21,803 nt of DNA from JBBSVE01 sp038233815 (GTDB taxonomy: Bacteria > Pseudomonadota > Alphaproteobacteria > Rhodobacterales > Rhodobacteraceae). The stretch is taken from contig JBBSVE010000044.1 in NCBI GenBank assembly GCA_038233815.1, forward strand, positions 1 through 21,803, written 5' to 3'. Position numbers and translations under genes: made by a program. The notes below the pieces were generated by a model. It did no database searches and was not told the DNA's origin. It saw only the letters and a list, made by a program, of their open reading frames with translations. Shown here piece after piece: positions 6,336 through 13,732 of this stretch; position 1 is the first letter of the stretch; each line of letters opens with the position of its first letter.

Positions 6336-8363
6336 TCAAAGGCCGAGCAGGGCCTTCACCTTCGCCACCGTCGCCTCCGGCGTGATGTTGAAGTGGCGGT
6401 AGAGATCCTCCGCCGGGGCCGAGGCGCCGAAGCCCTCCATACCGACGAAATCACCCTTGTCGCGACGCCCGCCCTCGCCAAAGAGCCAGCGGTCCCAGCC
6501 GAAGCGGGCGGCGGCCTCGATGCCCACGCGGACCGGACCGGGCGGCAGGACCTTGCGCCGGTAGGTGGCGTCCTGCTCCTCGAACAGCTCCCAGCAGGGC
6601 ATGGAGACGACGCGCGTGCCGATCCCCTCCGCCTCCAGCATATCCTTGGCGGCCATCGCGATCTCCACCTCCGACCCGGTGGCCATCAGGATTGCCTGAC
6701 GCTTGCCTACCGCATCGGCCAGAACGTAGGCGCCTTGCGCCACCTGGTTGCGAGACAGGTGCTTTTTGCGCATCGGTGCGAGGTTCTGGCGGCTCAGCGC
6801 CAGCATCGACGGCGAGCGTTTGGACATCAAGGCCAGTTCCCACGCCTCGGCTGTCTCCACCAGATCGGCGGGACGGAAAACCAGCATGTTCGGTGTCGCC
6901 CTGCTCATCGCCAGATGCTCGACCGGCTGGTGGGTCGGACCGTCCTCGCCCAGCCCGATGGAATCGTGCGTCATCACATAGATCACCGGGACGCCCATCA
7001 GGGCCGCCAGCCGCATCGCGGGGCGGGCGTAGTCCGTGAAGCACATGAAGGTGCCGCCGTAGGGGCGCACACCGCCATGCAGAATCATGCCGTTCATCGC
7101 CGACGCCATGCCATGCTCGCGGATACCGTAATAGATGTAGCGGCCGTCCCGCGTCTCCACGTCGAAGATGCCCAGATCGGAGGTCTTGGTGTTGTTCGAT
7201 CCGGTGAGGTCCGCCGACCCGCCGATGGTTTCCTCCATCACCGGATTGACCACCTCCAGCACTTTTTCCGACGCGGAGCGGGTGGCGAGGCTTTTGGGAT
7301 CCTCCACCGCCGCCTTCTTCAGCGCGCGGATGGTGGAGGCGAGCTTGCCCGGAACCTCCACCTCGACCGAGAAGATGCGCCGGAACTCCTTCTTGCGCCC
7401 TTCGCTCATCGCGTCGCGGCGCCCCTCCCACGCTTTGCGCAGATCGAGACCCTTGGCACCGATCTTTTCCCACTCGGCCTTGATACCGGGCGGGATCTCG
7501 AACGCAGGCGCGGTCCAGCCGTAGGCGGCCTTGGTGTCCGCGATCACCTTCGCGTCGGAGATCACGCCGTGGCCCTTCGCGGTGTCCTGCGCGGCCGATC
7601 CCAGTGCTATATGCGTCTTGCAAGCGATCATCGCCGGGCCGGGGGAGGCTTTGGCTTGCGTCAGCACGCGCTCGATCTCGTCGGGATCATGGCCGTCGCA
7701 TTCGAACACGTCCCAGCCGGAGGCGGCAAACCGCTCCATCTGGTTGGTCCGGTCAGCGATGGAAACCTTGCCGTCGATGGTGATGCCGTTGTTGTCCCAC
7801 ATCAGGATCAGGCGCGACAGCTTCTGCCGCCCGGCGAGCGCCAGTGCCTCCTGGCTGATCCCTTCCATCAGGCAGCCGTCACTGGCCATGACGTAGGTAA
7901 AATGGTCGACGATCTTGGCGCCCCAGCGGGCGCGCAGATGCTCTTCCGCGATGGCGAAGCCGACCGAGTTGCCGATGCCTTGGCCCAAGGGGCCGGTCGT
8001 GGTCTCGATCCCCTCGGCATGGTGCAGCTCGGGGTGGCCCGCGGTGCGCGAACCGAGTTGGCGGAAGTTCTTGATCTCCTCCAGCGTCATGTCCTTGTAG
8101 CCGGTCAGATGCAGGATCGAGTAAAGCAGCATGGAGCCGTGGCCCGCCGAGAGGATGAAGCGGTCGCGGTCGGGCCAATGCGGATCGGTCGGATCGAAGC
8201 GCATGTGGTTGGAAAAGAGCACGGTGGCCACGTCGGCCATGCCCAACGGCATCCCGGAATGGCCGGACTTCGCCGCCGCCACCGCATCGAGCGTCAGGGT
8301 GCGGATGGCCGCAGCCTTCATCCAGTGGTCGGGGTGCTTTTCGCGCAGTTCTGCAATATCCAT
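6336..8363 (-). CDS. tkt: Transketolase
   Basis: Transketolase moves two-carbon units between sugar phosphates in the pentose phosphate and Calvin cycles, using thiamine diphosphate and a divalent metal. At 675 residues it is full length. SGHSGMPLG (about 33-41), LSAGHGSMLLYS, and TTGPLGQG near 122-129 are seen. The ThDP motif SDGCLMEG (161-168) with WDNNGITIDG follows, and the catalytic glutamate lies in GIREHGM about two thirds along. The ATG at 8363 is preferred because AAAGGA stands eight bases upstream; an ATG nine bases earlier would have that same sequence touching it. The gene diverges from the ZauP-like gene across 196 bases and its stop is 24 bases from the opposing DUF808-DoxX stop. 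No Rubisco or other Calvin-cycle gene is nearby. Confidence 0.97.
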   Translation of the reverse strand: MDIAELREKHPDHWMKAAAIRTLTLDAVAAAKSGHSGMPLGMADVATVLFSNHMRFDPTDPHWPDRDRFILSAGHGSMLLYSILHLTGYKDMTLEEIKNFRQLGSRTAGHPELHHAEGIETTTGPLGQGIGNSVGFAIAEEHLRARWGAKIVDHFTYVMASDGCLMEGISQEALALAGRQKLSRLILMWDNNGITIDGKVSIADRTNQMERFAASGWDVFECDGHDPDEIERVLTQAKASPGPAMIACKTHIALGSAAQDTAKGHGVISDAKVIADTKAAYGWTAPAFEIPPGIKAEWEKIGAKGLDLRKAWEGRRDAMSEGRKKEFRRIFSVEVEVPGKLASTIRALKKAAVEDPKSLATRSASEKVLEVVNPVMEETIGGSADLTGSNNTKTSDLGIFDVETRDGRYIYYGIREHGMASAMNGMILHGGVRPYGGTFMCFTDYARPAMRLAALMGVPVIYVMTHDSIGLGEDGPTHQPVEHLAMSRATPNMLVFRPADLVETAEAWELALMSKRSPSMLALSRQNLAPMRKKHLSRNQVAQGAYVLADAVGKRQAILMATGSEVEIAMAAKDMLEAEGIGTRVVSMPCWELFEEQDATYRRKVLPPGPVRVGIEAAARFGWDRWLFGEGGRRDKGDFVGMEGFGASAPAEDLYRHFNITPEATVAKVKALLGL

Positions 8364-8559
8364 GACGTTCATCCTTTGCCGAAAGCGGTGACGCGACGGG
8401 AAAAGGGCCGCGCATATCCGTTGGTTCCCGTTTTCGCAGGCTCCGTGCTGCTGTGCAAGGGAGGCGCGGCGCGCGGCTTCGCGCCCGGGCGGCAATGCAG
8501 ACTTGATAAACCGCGCGCAGTCGGGTCAAAAGGCGGAACATGCGCGGGGAGACGGAGCC

Positions 8560-9081
8560 ATGCAGGACGAGCGCGATATCGAGGAACTCGAGCGGCGCAT
8601 CGCATTCGCGCTGGAGCGGATGGGGCAGGCCGTGGCCCGCCTGCCGGACCGAAGCGCGGCGAATGCGACGTCCGTCGATACGATCATCGACGGGCAGGCC
8701 GACATCGCCCGACTGACCGAGGCGCTGGAGGCCGAGCGCGCGCGCGTGGTGCAACTGACCGGGCAGGTGCAGGGTCTGGAGGACCGCGAACCTGCCGCGA
8801 CCGACCCTCTCGCGGCAAAGGTGGCGATGATGACCCGCCAGCTCGACGTGCAGGGGCTGGAGCTTCAGCGAATGCGCAAGGCGACGGTCCAGCTGCGCGA
8901 ACAGCTTCGCGTGCTCCACGAGTCCGCGACCGAGGCGCTGGTGGAGCCGAGCCAGATCAACAAGGCGATGGCGGCGGAACTCGACGCGCTGCGCACGACG
9001 CGGGCCACCGAAGTGGCGGAGATGGATGAGATCCTCGCCGAACTGGAACCCCTGATCGAGGAGGCGCGGGCGCATGGCTGA
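8560..9081 (+). CDS. Coiled-coil protein upstream of zapA, candidate ZauP
   Basis: A 173-residue, highly charged protein with no membrane segment or enzyme motif. Heptad-like runs occupy about residues 45-75, 85-120 and 132-170, separated by short breaks (for example at REPAATDP). Its stop codon lies inside the start of zapA (ATGGCTGA, eight shared bases), so the two are translationally coupled. In Caulobacter a coiled-coil protein called ZauP, encoded immediately upstream of zapA, works with ZapA to focus the FtsZ ring. Position and architecture suggest the same role here; sequence identity to ZauP was not tested, and DUF4164-type proteins are an alternative label. The start ATG follows GGGGAGACGGAG; an earlier in-frame ATG at 8503 has no such support. 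Confidence 0.65.
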   Translation: MQDERDIEELERRIAFALERMGQAVARLPDRSAANATSVDTIIDGQADIARLTEALEAERARVVQLTGQVQGLEDREPAATDPLAAKVAMMTRQLDVQGLELQRMRKATVQLREQLRVLHESATEALVEPSQINKAMAAELDALRTTRATEVAEMDEILAELEPLIEEARAHG

Positions 9082-9445
9082 TCTCGACATCATCATCGGC
9101 GGGCGGAGCTTCACCGTCGCCTGTCAGGAGGGCGAGGAACATTTCCTGCGCACCGCTGCCGCCATGCTCGACAGCGAGGCGCAACCGCTGGTCGGCCAGC
9201 TCGGCCGCTTGCCGGAGGGACGCCTGCTGTTGATGGCGGGCCTCATGCTCGCGGACCGGACGGCGGCGGTGGAGGATGAACTCCGCACCCTGCGCGCCCG
9301 CCTGCAGGAAATCGAGGACCGCCCGGCGCCGAAACCTACGCGCGTCGAGGTGCCGGTGATCCCGCAATCCGTCACCGACACGCTGGCCGAAATGGCCGCC
9401 CGCACCGAGGCGATGGCCGACCGGCTGGAGGAGGCCGCGCGCTGA
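9074..9445 (+). CDS. zapA: Cell division protein ZapA
   Basis: ZapA binds FtsZ and bundles or aligns filaments at the division site. The 123-residue chain begins MADLDIIIGGRSFTVACQEG, matching the small beta-hairpin head in which a short strand (V/I-x-I-x-G-R-x-Y/F-x-V) is followed by CxxGEE. EEHFLRTAAAMLD then starts the helix, and the rest is a long coiled coil rich in Ala, Glu and Arg. ZapA proteins are typically 100-130 residues. It overlaps the upstream coiled-coil gene by eight bases. Its stop is nine bases from that of the opposing grxD gene, so there is little room for a terminator. In other bacteria 6S RNA often lies next to zapA; none fits here. Confidence 0.88.
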   Translation: MADLDIIIGGRSFTVACQEGEEHFLRTAAAMLDSEAQPLVGQLGRLPEGRLLLMAGLMLADRTAAVEDELRTLRARLQEIEDRPAPKPTRVEVPVIPQSVTDTLAEMAARTEAMADRLEEAAR

Positions 9446-9454
9446 CCGGTCGGG

Positions 9455-9817
9455 TCAGGCGTTGCTTTCGCGGATCTTGTCGGCGGCGTTCTTGTCGTAG
9501 GTCACGCCCTTGGCCTCGAAGAGCTGGTCCAGCTCGCCCGACAGTGTCATCTCGGTGATGATGTCGCAGCCGCCGACGAACTCGCCCTTGACGTAGAGCT
9601 GCGGGATCGTGGGCCAGTCGGAGAAATCCTTGACCCCCTGACGGATGGTTTCGTCCGACAGGACATTCACATCGGCGAACTCCACGCCCATGAAGTTGAG
9701 CACGCCTGCCACGCGGGAGGAAAATCCGCATTGCGGCATTGCCTTGGTGCCCTTCATGAACAGCACCACATCGTTCTTCGTGATCGTGTCGCGGATCAGG
9801 CTGGAGGCGTCGGTCAT
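9455..9817 (-). CDS. grxD: Monothiol glutaredoxin of the Grx4/Grx5 type
   Basis: A 120-residue cytosolic protein that binds and passes on [2Fe-2S] clusters with glutathione, and forms heterodimers with BolA proteins. The signature is complete: FMKGT (20-24), the monothiol active site CGFS (Cys30), the cis-proline motif WPTIPQLY (68-75), and the glutathione-binding GGCD (82-85). The C-terminus has the usual LFEAKG. The ATG is preceded by AAAGGA, which lies within the last codons of bolA. The bolA stop is only four bases before this start, so the two are one operon in the order bolA-grxD, as expected for a known physical pair. It may lie on the purL transcript, 61 bases further up from bolA. 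Confidence 0.95.
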   Translation of the reverse strand: MTDASSLIRDTITKNDVVLFMKGTKAMPQCGFSSRVAGVLNFMGVEFADVNVLSDETIRQGVKDFSDWPTIPQLYVKGEFVGGCDIITEMTLSGELDQLFEAKGVTYDKNAADKIRESNA

Positions 9818-9821
9818 CGTA

Positions 9822-10097
9822 TCATCCTTTCGTCGCGGCGGTGGCCGCGGGCATGTCGGGCGGGATCTTGGTGGTCAGCGCCAGCGCGTGAAGATCACCG
9901 CTGGCCCCATCCATCCGACCCTTGAGGCTGGCATAGACCGCGCGCTGCTGCTGCACGCGGTTGAGACCCCGGAAGCTTTCGTCGATCACCTCGGCGGCCC
10001 AGTGGTTTCCGTCGCCCGCAAGGTCGGTGATGGTGATCGCAGCGTCGGGAAAGCCCTCGCGGATCAGGGCTTCGATATCGCGGGCCTGCATCGGCAT
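9822..10097 (-). CDS. bolA: BolA-family protein
   Basis: A 91-residue protein of the BolA family. These small KH-like folds pair with monothiol glutaredoxins in sensing or delivering iron-sulfur clusters, and some bind DNA. It starts MPMQARDIEALIREGFPDAA. Conserved elements are DGNHWAAEVIDESFRGLNRV (29-48), matching the H-x-x-x-x-V-x-x-x-F-x-G-x-x pattern, and LHALALTT (69-76), the usual helix before the final strand. The ATG at 10097 is chosen because GGGAG lies about ten bases before it; an ATG six bases later is also possible. It sits between purL and grxD on the same strand, an order I know from other alphaproteobacteria. Confidence 0.93.
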   Translation of the reverse strand: MPMQARDIEALIREGFPDAAITITDLAGDGNHWAAEVIDESFRGLNRVQQQRAVYASLKGRMDGASGDLHALALTTKIPPDMPAATAATKG

Positions 10098-10158
10098 GCT
10101 CAAACGTCTCCCATCGGGGTCACTGCGAATGTAGGCGCCGCGTGCGGGTCGCGCAAGG

Positions 10159-12318
10159 TCAGCCGAGCGCGCGGGCAAAGGCGGTGCGGTAGAGGTGCGA
10201 CAGATCGGCAAGCGGCGCCTCCTCCGCCCCGAAGCGCACGGTGGGGCCACCGAAGCACCCCACGTCGCTGACGGGAACCGAGGCCGCGCGACCGGCGGCC
10301 AGCAGGCTTTCGGCATCCTCCGCCGTGCAGGCGACGAGATAGCGCGCCTGATCCTCGCCGAAGAGCTGCGCGATGTCATCGGTCTCCAGGGCCACGCCGA
10401 TCCCCGCGCCCTCCGCCATCTCAAACGCCGCGAGCGCCAGTCCGCCGTCGGAAAGATCCGTCGCGGCGCGGACCTGCGCCCGGTTGGCGCGCAGGAACTC
10501 GCCGTGCGCCCGTTCGGTGTGGAGATCGACACGCGGGGCGTCGCCCTCCGCCATCCCGAACGCCTCGGCCAGAAGCGCCGACTGGCCCAGATGGCCGCGT
10601 GTCGTTCCGATCAGGATGGCGCGGTCGCCGATCAGCGGCTGGCCCGCGATCATCTCGTCGGCTGAGGCCAGCAGCCCCACCGCGCCGATGGTGGGTGTGG
10701 GCAGGATACCGGTCCCGTCGGTCTCGTTGTAGAGCGAGACATTGCCCGACACGATGGGCATGTCCAGCGCCTCGCAGGCGGCGGCGATACCGCGGATTGC
10801 ACCGACGAATTGCCCCATGATCTCCGGCTTCTCCGGGTTGCCGAAGTTCAGGTTGTCGGTGCTGGCCAAGGGCCGCGCACCCACGGCGCAGAGGTTGCGA
10901 TACGCCTCGGCCACCGCTTGCTTGCCACCCTCTACCGGGTTCGCCTTCACGTAGCGCGGCGTCACGTCGGAGGTGAAGGCGAGCGCCTTGGCCGTGCCGT
11001 GCACCCGCACGACGCCCGCGCCCATGCCGGGGGTGCGCAGCGTGTCGGCCATGACCTGACTGTCATACTGTTCCCACACCCACGCCTTGTGGGCGTAGGA
11101 GGGCGAGCCTATCAGCGCCTCCAGCGCCGCGATGGCACCGATCTGCGGCACCTCGCCCAGCGGCGGGGCAGGGGGCGTTTCCCGCCACGGACGGTCATAT
11201 TCCGGCGCGGTGCCGGACAGCGCCTTCAGCGGCAGGTCGGCCTTGACCTCACCCTTGTGCATCACGAGGAACCGGTCCTCGGCGATAGTCTCTCCCACCA
11301 CTGCAAAATCCAGATCCCACTTGTCGAAGATCGCCCGCGCTGCGGTTTCCTTTTCGGGGCGGAGCACCATCAGCATCCGCTCCTGGCTCTCCGAGAGCAT
11401 CATCTCGTAGGCGGTCATCCCCGCCTCGCGCACCGGCACCGCGTCGAGATCGAGCCGGATCCCCAAGCCCCCCTTGTCGCCCATCTCCACCGCCGAACAG
11501 GTCAGCCCCGCAGCACCCATGTCCTGAATGGAGATCACGGCACCGGATGCCATCAGCTCCAGACACGCCTCCAGCAGACGCTTTTCGGTGAAGGGATCGC
11601 CGACCTGCACGGTGGGGCGCTTGGTCTCGATCGTGTCGTCGAACTCGGCCGAGGCCATGGTCGCCCCGCCGACCCCATCGCGGCCGGTCTTGGCACCGAG
11701 GTAGACCACCGGCATCCCCACGCCCGACGCCACCGAGTAGAAGATCGCGTCCACATCGGCGATCCCGGCGGCGAAGGCGTTGACGAGGCAATTGCCGTCG
11801 TAGGAGGCGTGGAAGCGCACCTCTCCCCCCACGGTCGGCACGCCGAAAGCGTTGGCGTAGGCGCCGATGCCCTCCACCACGCCCTTGACGATATGGGCGG
11901 TGCGGGGGTGCGCGGGGCGGCCGAACGACAGGCTGTTCATCGCGGCTACGGGTCGCGCGCCCATCGTGAAGACATCGCGCAGGATGCCGCCCATTCCGGT
12001 GGCCGCGCCCTGATGCGGTTCAATGTAGGACGGGTGGTTGTGGCTCTCCATCTTGAAGATCACCGCCTGACCGTCGCCGATGTCCACGACGCCCGCATTC
12101 TCCCCCGGACCGCAGATCACTTGCGGGCCGGTGGTGGGCAGCGTGCGGAGCCAGCGTTTGGAGGATTTGTAGGAACAATGCTCGTTCCACATCGCGGAGA
12201 AGATGCCGAGTTCGGTATAGCTCGGAACGCGCCCGATGACGTCCAGCAACCTGTCGTATTCGTCGGGCTTCATGCCGTGGGCGGCGACAAGGTCGGGCGT
12301 GATCGCGGGGTCGGTCAT
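10159..12318 (-). CDS. purL: Phosphoribosylformylglycinamidine synthase, small-type PurL
   Basis: PurL carries out the ATP-dependent amidation of FGAR to FGAM in purine synthesis, with ammonia supplied by PurQ and PurS as bridging subunit. The 719-residue length identifies the small bacterial form that works as a PurS/PurQ/PurL complex, not the 1300-residue fused form. Visible motifs are WNEHCSYKSSK (44-54, with the catalytic His), GPGENAGVVDIG, FKMESHNHPSYIEP and GAATGMGGILRD. DMGAAGLTCS and ATDLSDGGLALA lie in the second half. The ATG at 12318 has GAGGACC six to seven bases upstream; a longer frame runs upstream of it without family sequence. PurQ and PurS are not in the window. bolA follows 61 bases downstream. 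Confidence 0.97.
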   Translation of the reverse strand: MTDPAITPDLVAAHGMKPDEYDRLLDVIGRVPSYTELGIFSAMWNEHCSYKSSKRWLRTLPTTGPQVICGPGENAGVVDIGDGQAVIFKMESHNHPSYIEPHQGAATGMGGILRDVFTMGARPVAAMNSLSFGRPAHPRTAHIVKGVVEGIGAYANAFGVPTVGGEVRFHASYDGNCLVNAFAAGIADVDAIFYSVASGVGMPVVYLGAKTGRDGVGGATMASAEFDDTIETKRPTVQVGDPFTEKRLLEACLELMASGAVISIQDMGAAGLTCSAVEMGDKGGLGIRLDLDAVPVREAGMTAYEMMLSESQERMLMVLRPEKETAARAIFDKWDLDFAVVGETIAEDRFLVMHKGEVKADLPLKALSGTAPEYDRPWRETPPAPPLGEVPQIGAIAALEALIGSPSYAHKAWVWEQYDSQVMADTLRTPGMGAGVVRVHGTAKALAFTSDVTPRYVKANPVEGGKQAVAEAYRNLCAVGARPLASTDNLNFGNPEKPEIMGQFVGAIRGIAAACEALDMPIVSGNVSLYNETDGTGILPTPTIGAVGLLASADEMIAGQPLIGDRAILIGTTRGHLGQSALLAEAFGMAEGDAPRVDLHTERAHGEFLRANRAQVRAATDLSDGGLALAAFEMAEGAGIGVALETDDIAQLFGEDQARYLVACTAEDAESLLAAGRAASVPVSDVGCFGGPTVRFGAEEAPLADLSHLYRTAFARALG

Positions 12319-12464
12319 GTCGGTCCTCGGGGCGCGCACGAAACGGTGCAGCGGTGATAGGACATGGGGGCCGGAAGGGGAAGCGCGGCGACGGGGGAGA
12401 ATTGGTTCGGAGAGTGCCCGGGCATATGGGAGGGCGAACCGCCCTGAGGGGAGCTGACCCGCGC

Positions 12465-12492
12465 AAAAAAAGGCCGAGCTAAAAGCCCGGCC
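12465..12492 (-). terminator. Strong intrinsic terminator
   Basis: Read on the minus strand, GGCCGGGCT, loop TTT and AGCTCGGCC form a nine-pair stem with one G-U pair, followed directly by seven T residues. This is the best terminator in the window. It lies 148 bases beyond the LysR stop and about 146 bases before the purL start, so it separates those two transcripts or ends an independent small RNA. Confidence 0.88.
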
Positions 12493-12600
12493 AGGTCCAA
12501 CAGGGAGGTATGAAGGATGAGACGAACGCCTCGCCCTTCGCAACTTGAAGTAGCGTTGCCCGTCGACGGGTTCAAGTCTGCGGACGCTGCCCGATTGGCA
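12465..12600 (-). ncRNA. Possible small RNA ending at a strong terminator
   Basis: On the minus strand an inverted repeat pairs ACTTGAA (12571-12577) with TTCAAGT (12543-12549). It encloses the 12-base palindrome CCCGTCGACGGG (12559-12570). An unstructured stretch containing ACCTCCC (12503-12509) comes next, ten bases ahead of an intrinsic terminator. Alphaproteobacterial small RNAs with exposed CCUCC-type anti-Shine-Dalgarno loops are known (CcsR/cuckoo RNAs of Rhodobacter). This is not a full match to the published CCUCCUCCC motif. The 5' end is not determined and no clear promoter was found. It could instead be the long 3' untranslated end of the LysR transcript. Confidence 0.35.
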
Positions 12601-12606
12601 AACCGG

Positions 12607-12625
12607 CCATGCACCGCCTGCATGG
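12607..12625 (-). terminator. Hairpin just after the LysR stop codon
   Basis: CCATGCA and TGCATGG pair perfectly around a five-base loop, starting 14 bases after the LysR stop on the minus strand. It is followed by CCGGTTTG, not a run of T, so termination would be weak. It could instead protect the 3' end of the mRNA. Confidence 0.4.
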
Positions 12626-12639
12626 CTCGCCTCGCGTGA

Positions 12640-13533
12640 TCATTCGGCCTGACGCTTGCGGTAGGCGAAGATCTCCTCGGTCACGAAATCGCGGAACGCC
12701 GACACACGCTTGGAATGGCGAAGTTCCTCGGGGTAGGCGAGAAAGACCGGCACCTCGCCCGATTCGACCTCAGGCAGCACGCGGACGAGATTGGGAAAAT
12801 CCTCGGTCAGATAGTCGGGCAGAATGCCGATGCCAAGATGGCTCAGCACGCCCTGCAGGACGCCGAAATAGTTGTTGACCGTCAGCGTGCTCGGGATGTC
12901 GAAAGCCATGAGCTGCTGGACGAGGAGCGCCCCGGCCGTGACCTGAGCCGCACCGACATGCTGGCAGATCAACCGGTGACGCGCGAAATCCTCCATCGTG
13001 TGCGGGGTTCCGGCCTCGGCCAGATAGTCCTGCGTCGCGTAAAGCCGCATGCGGATGTTCATCAGCCGGCGCCGGATCAGGTCGGCCTGCGACGGCTCCT
13101 TCATGCGGATCGCCACGTCCGCCTCCCGCATGGGGAGGTCGAGGACGCGCTCCTCCAGCATCAGGTCGATTTTCAGCGCGGGATACTTCTTGTAGAGTGC
13201 CGGCAGACGCGGAGCGAGCCAGAGCGTGCCGAATCCGGTCGTGGTCGTGACCCGCAACTCACCGAAGATCTCGTCCTCGCTGTCCCGGATTCGGACGGCG
13301 GCGGCGTCGAGCCGCTTGACCATCGACTGCGTGGCCTCGAACAGCAGCTCCCCCTGCTCTGTCAGGATCAAGCCGCGTGCGTGACGGTGGAAAAGCGTGA
13401 CGTTGAGGCTCTCCTCCAGCGCGCGGATCTGGCGCGACACGGCCGATTGCGACAGGTGCAGGGTGTCCCCTGCATGGGTGAGGCTTCCTGCATCGGCCAC
13501 GGCGTGAAAGATCCTGAGCTTGTCCCAGTCCAT
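12640..13533 (-). CDS. LysR-family transcriptional regulator
   Basis: A 297-residue LysR-type regulator. It opens MDWDKLRIFHAVADAGSLTH, followed by the winged helix-turn-helix region AGDTLHLSQSAVSRQIRALE (about 21-40), with near-consensus LysR residues. The linker helix and an effector-binding domain of the periplasmic-binding fold span about 90-295; FGTLWLAPRLPALYKKYP begins this domain. No cofactor-specific residue tells the ligand. The start is a good family start but its ribosome binding site is weak. It is divergent from murI across 199 bases, so it may control itself or murI, but LysR targets are often elsewhere. I recall a very similar regulator next to trxB in Rhodobacteraceae; trxB is not here. 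Confidence 0.93.
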   Translation of the reverse strand: MDWDKLRIFHAVADAGSLTHAGDTLHLSQSAVSRQIRALEESLNVTLFHRHARGLILTEQGELLFEATQSMVKRLDAAAVRIRDSEDEIFGELRVTTTTGFGTLWLAPRLPALYKKYPALKIDLMLEERVLDLPMREADVAIRMKEPSQADLIRRRLMNIRMRLYATQDYLAEAGTPHTMEDFARHRLICQHVGAAQVTAGALLVQQLMAFDIPSTLTVNNYFGVLQGVLSHLGIGILPDYLTEDFPNLVRVLPEVESGEVPVFLAYPEELRHSKRVSAFRDFVTEEIFAYRKRQAE

Positions 13534-13732
13534 GGTGAAACTCTGTGCGTGATGAAAGGCGTCTGTGCGATATCCGCCCTAGGTAGAGGCGAAGGGCCCT
13601 CAAGGAAAGACGCTTGCCGGATTATTCCCCCGCTTGGCCACGGAGACGTTGAAAGCCGGACGCGCCATCCGGCTTTCCAGCCCCGGCGCGGCACCCTAAG
13701 ACTGGGGGCCAGAGGCGGGGGCAGGGGGCGTC
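13534..13732. promoter_or_regulatory. Divergent LysR/murI control region with a hairpin
   Basis: This 199-base divergent interval must hold promoters for both neighbours. The clearest structure is a perfect nine-pair inverted repeat, GAAAGCCGG (13651-13659) with CCGGCTTTC (13669-13677), around a nine-base spacer. It lacks a T-run on either side, so it is more likely a leader hairpin or an operator than a terminator. I did not find a convincing -35/-10 pair or a sure LysR box. Confidence 0.45.

Larger units (their letters stand above)
12319..12639. other. Intergenic stretch between the LysR gene and purL
   Basis: A 321-base interval with no assured gene. It holds, in minus-strand order, a perfect hairpin after the LysR stop (12607-12625), a second set of inverted repeats (12543-12577), an ACCTCCC motif (12503-12509), a strong intrinsic terminator (12465-12492), a small inverted repeat (12431-12445) and the purL leader. 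I could not place a convincing purL promoter. A 40-codon plus-strand frame (12517-12639) with a good Shine-Dalgarno sequence exists but has no recognisable product. Confidence 0.6.

Noticed and set aside
8364..8559. Promoters in the divergent tkt/ZauP interval
   Set aside because: A six-pair hairpin (8468-8485) and several TTG-like sequences are present, but I found no pair of -35/-10 elements I would defend.
6393..9029. A very long plus-strand open frame opposite tkt
   Set aside because: It is antisense to transketolase and made of His/Arg/Gly-rich shadow sequence; stop-poor frames of this kind are expected at high GC.
9431..9454. TGACC...GGTCA repeat between zapA and grxD
   Set aside because: Five pairs with a five-base loop and no T-run; too weak to call a terminator.
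9446..9454. 6S RNA next to zapA
   Set aside because: The gap to grxD is only nine bases, so the RNA gene cannot be here.
10810..12357. A 515-codon plus-strand frame opposite purL
   Set aside because: It is the complement of an intact purL and has no recognisable domain.
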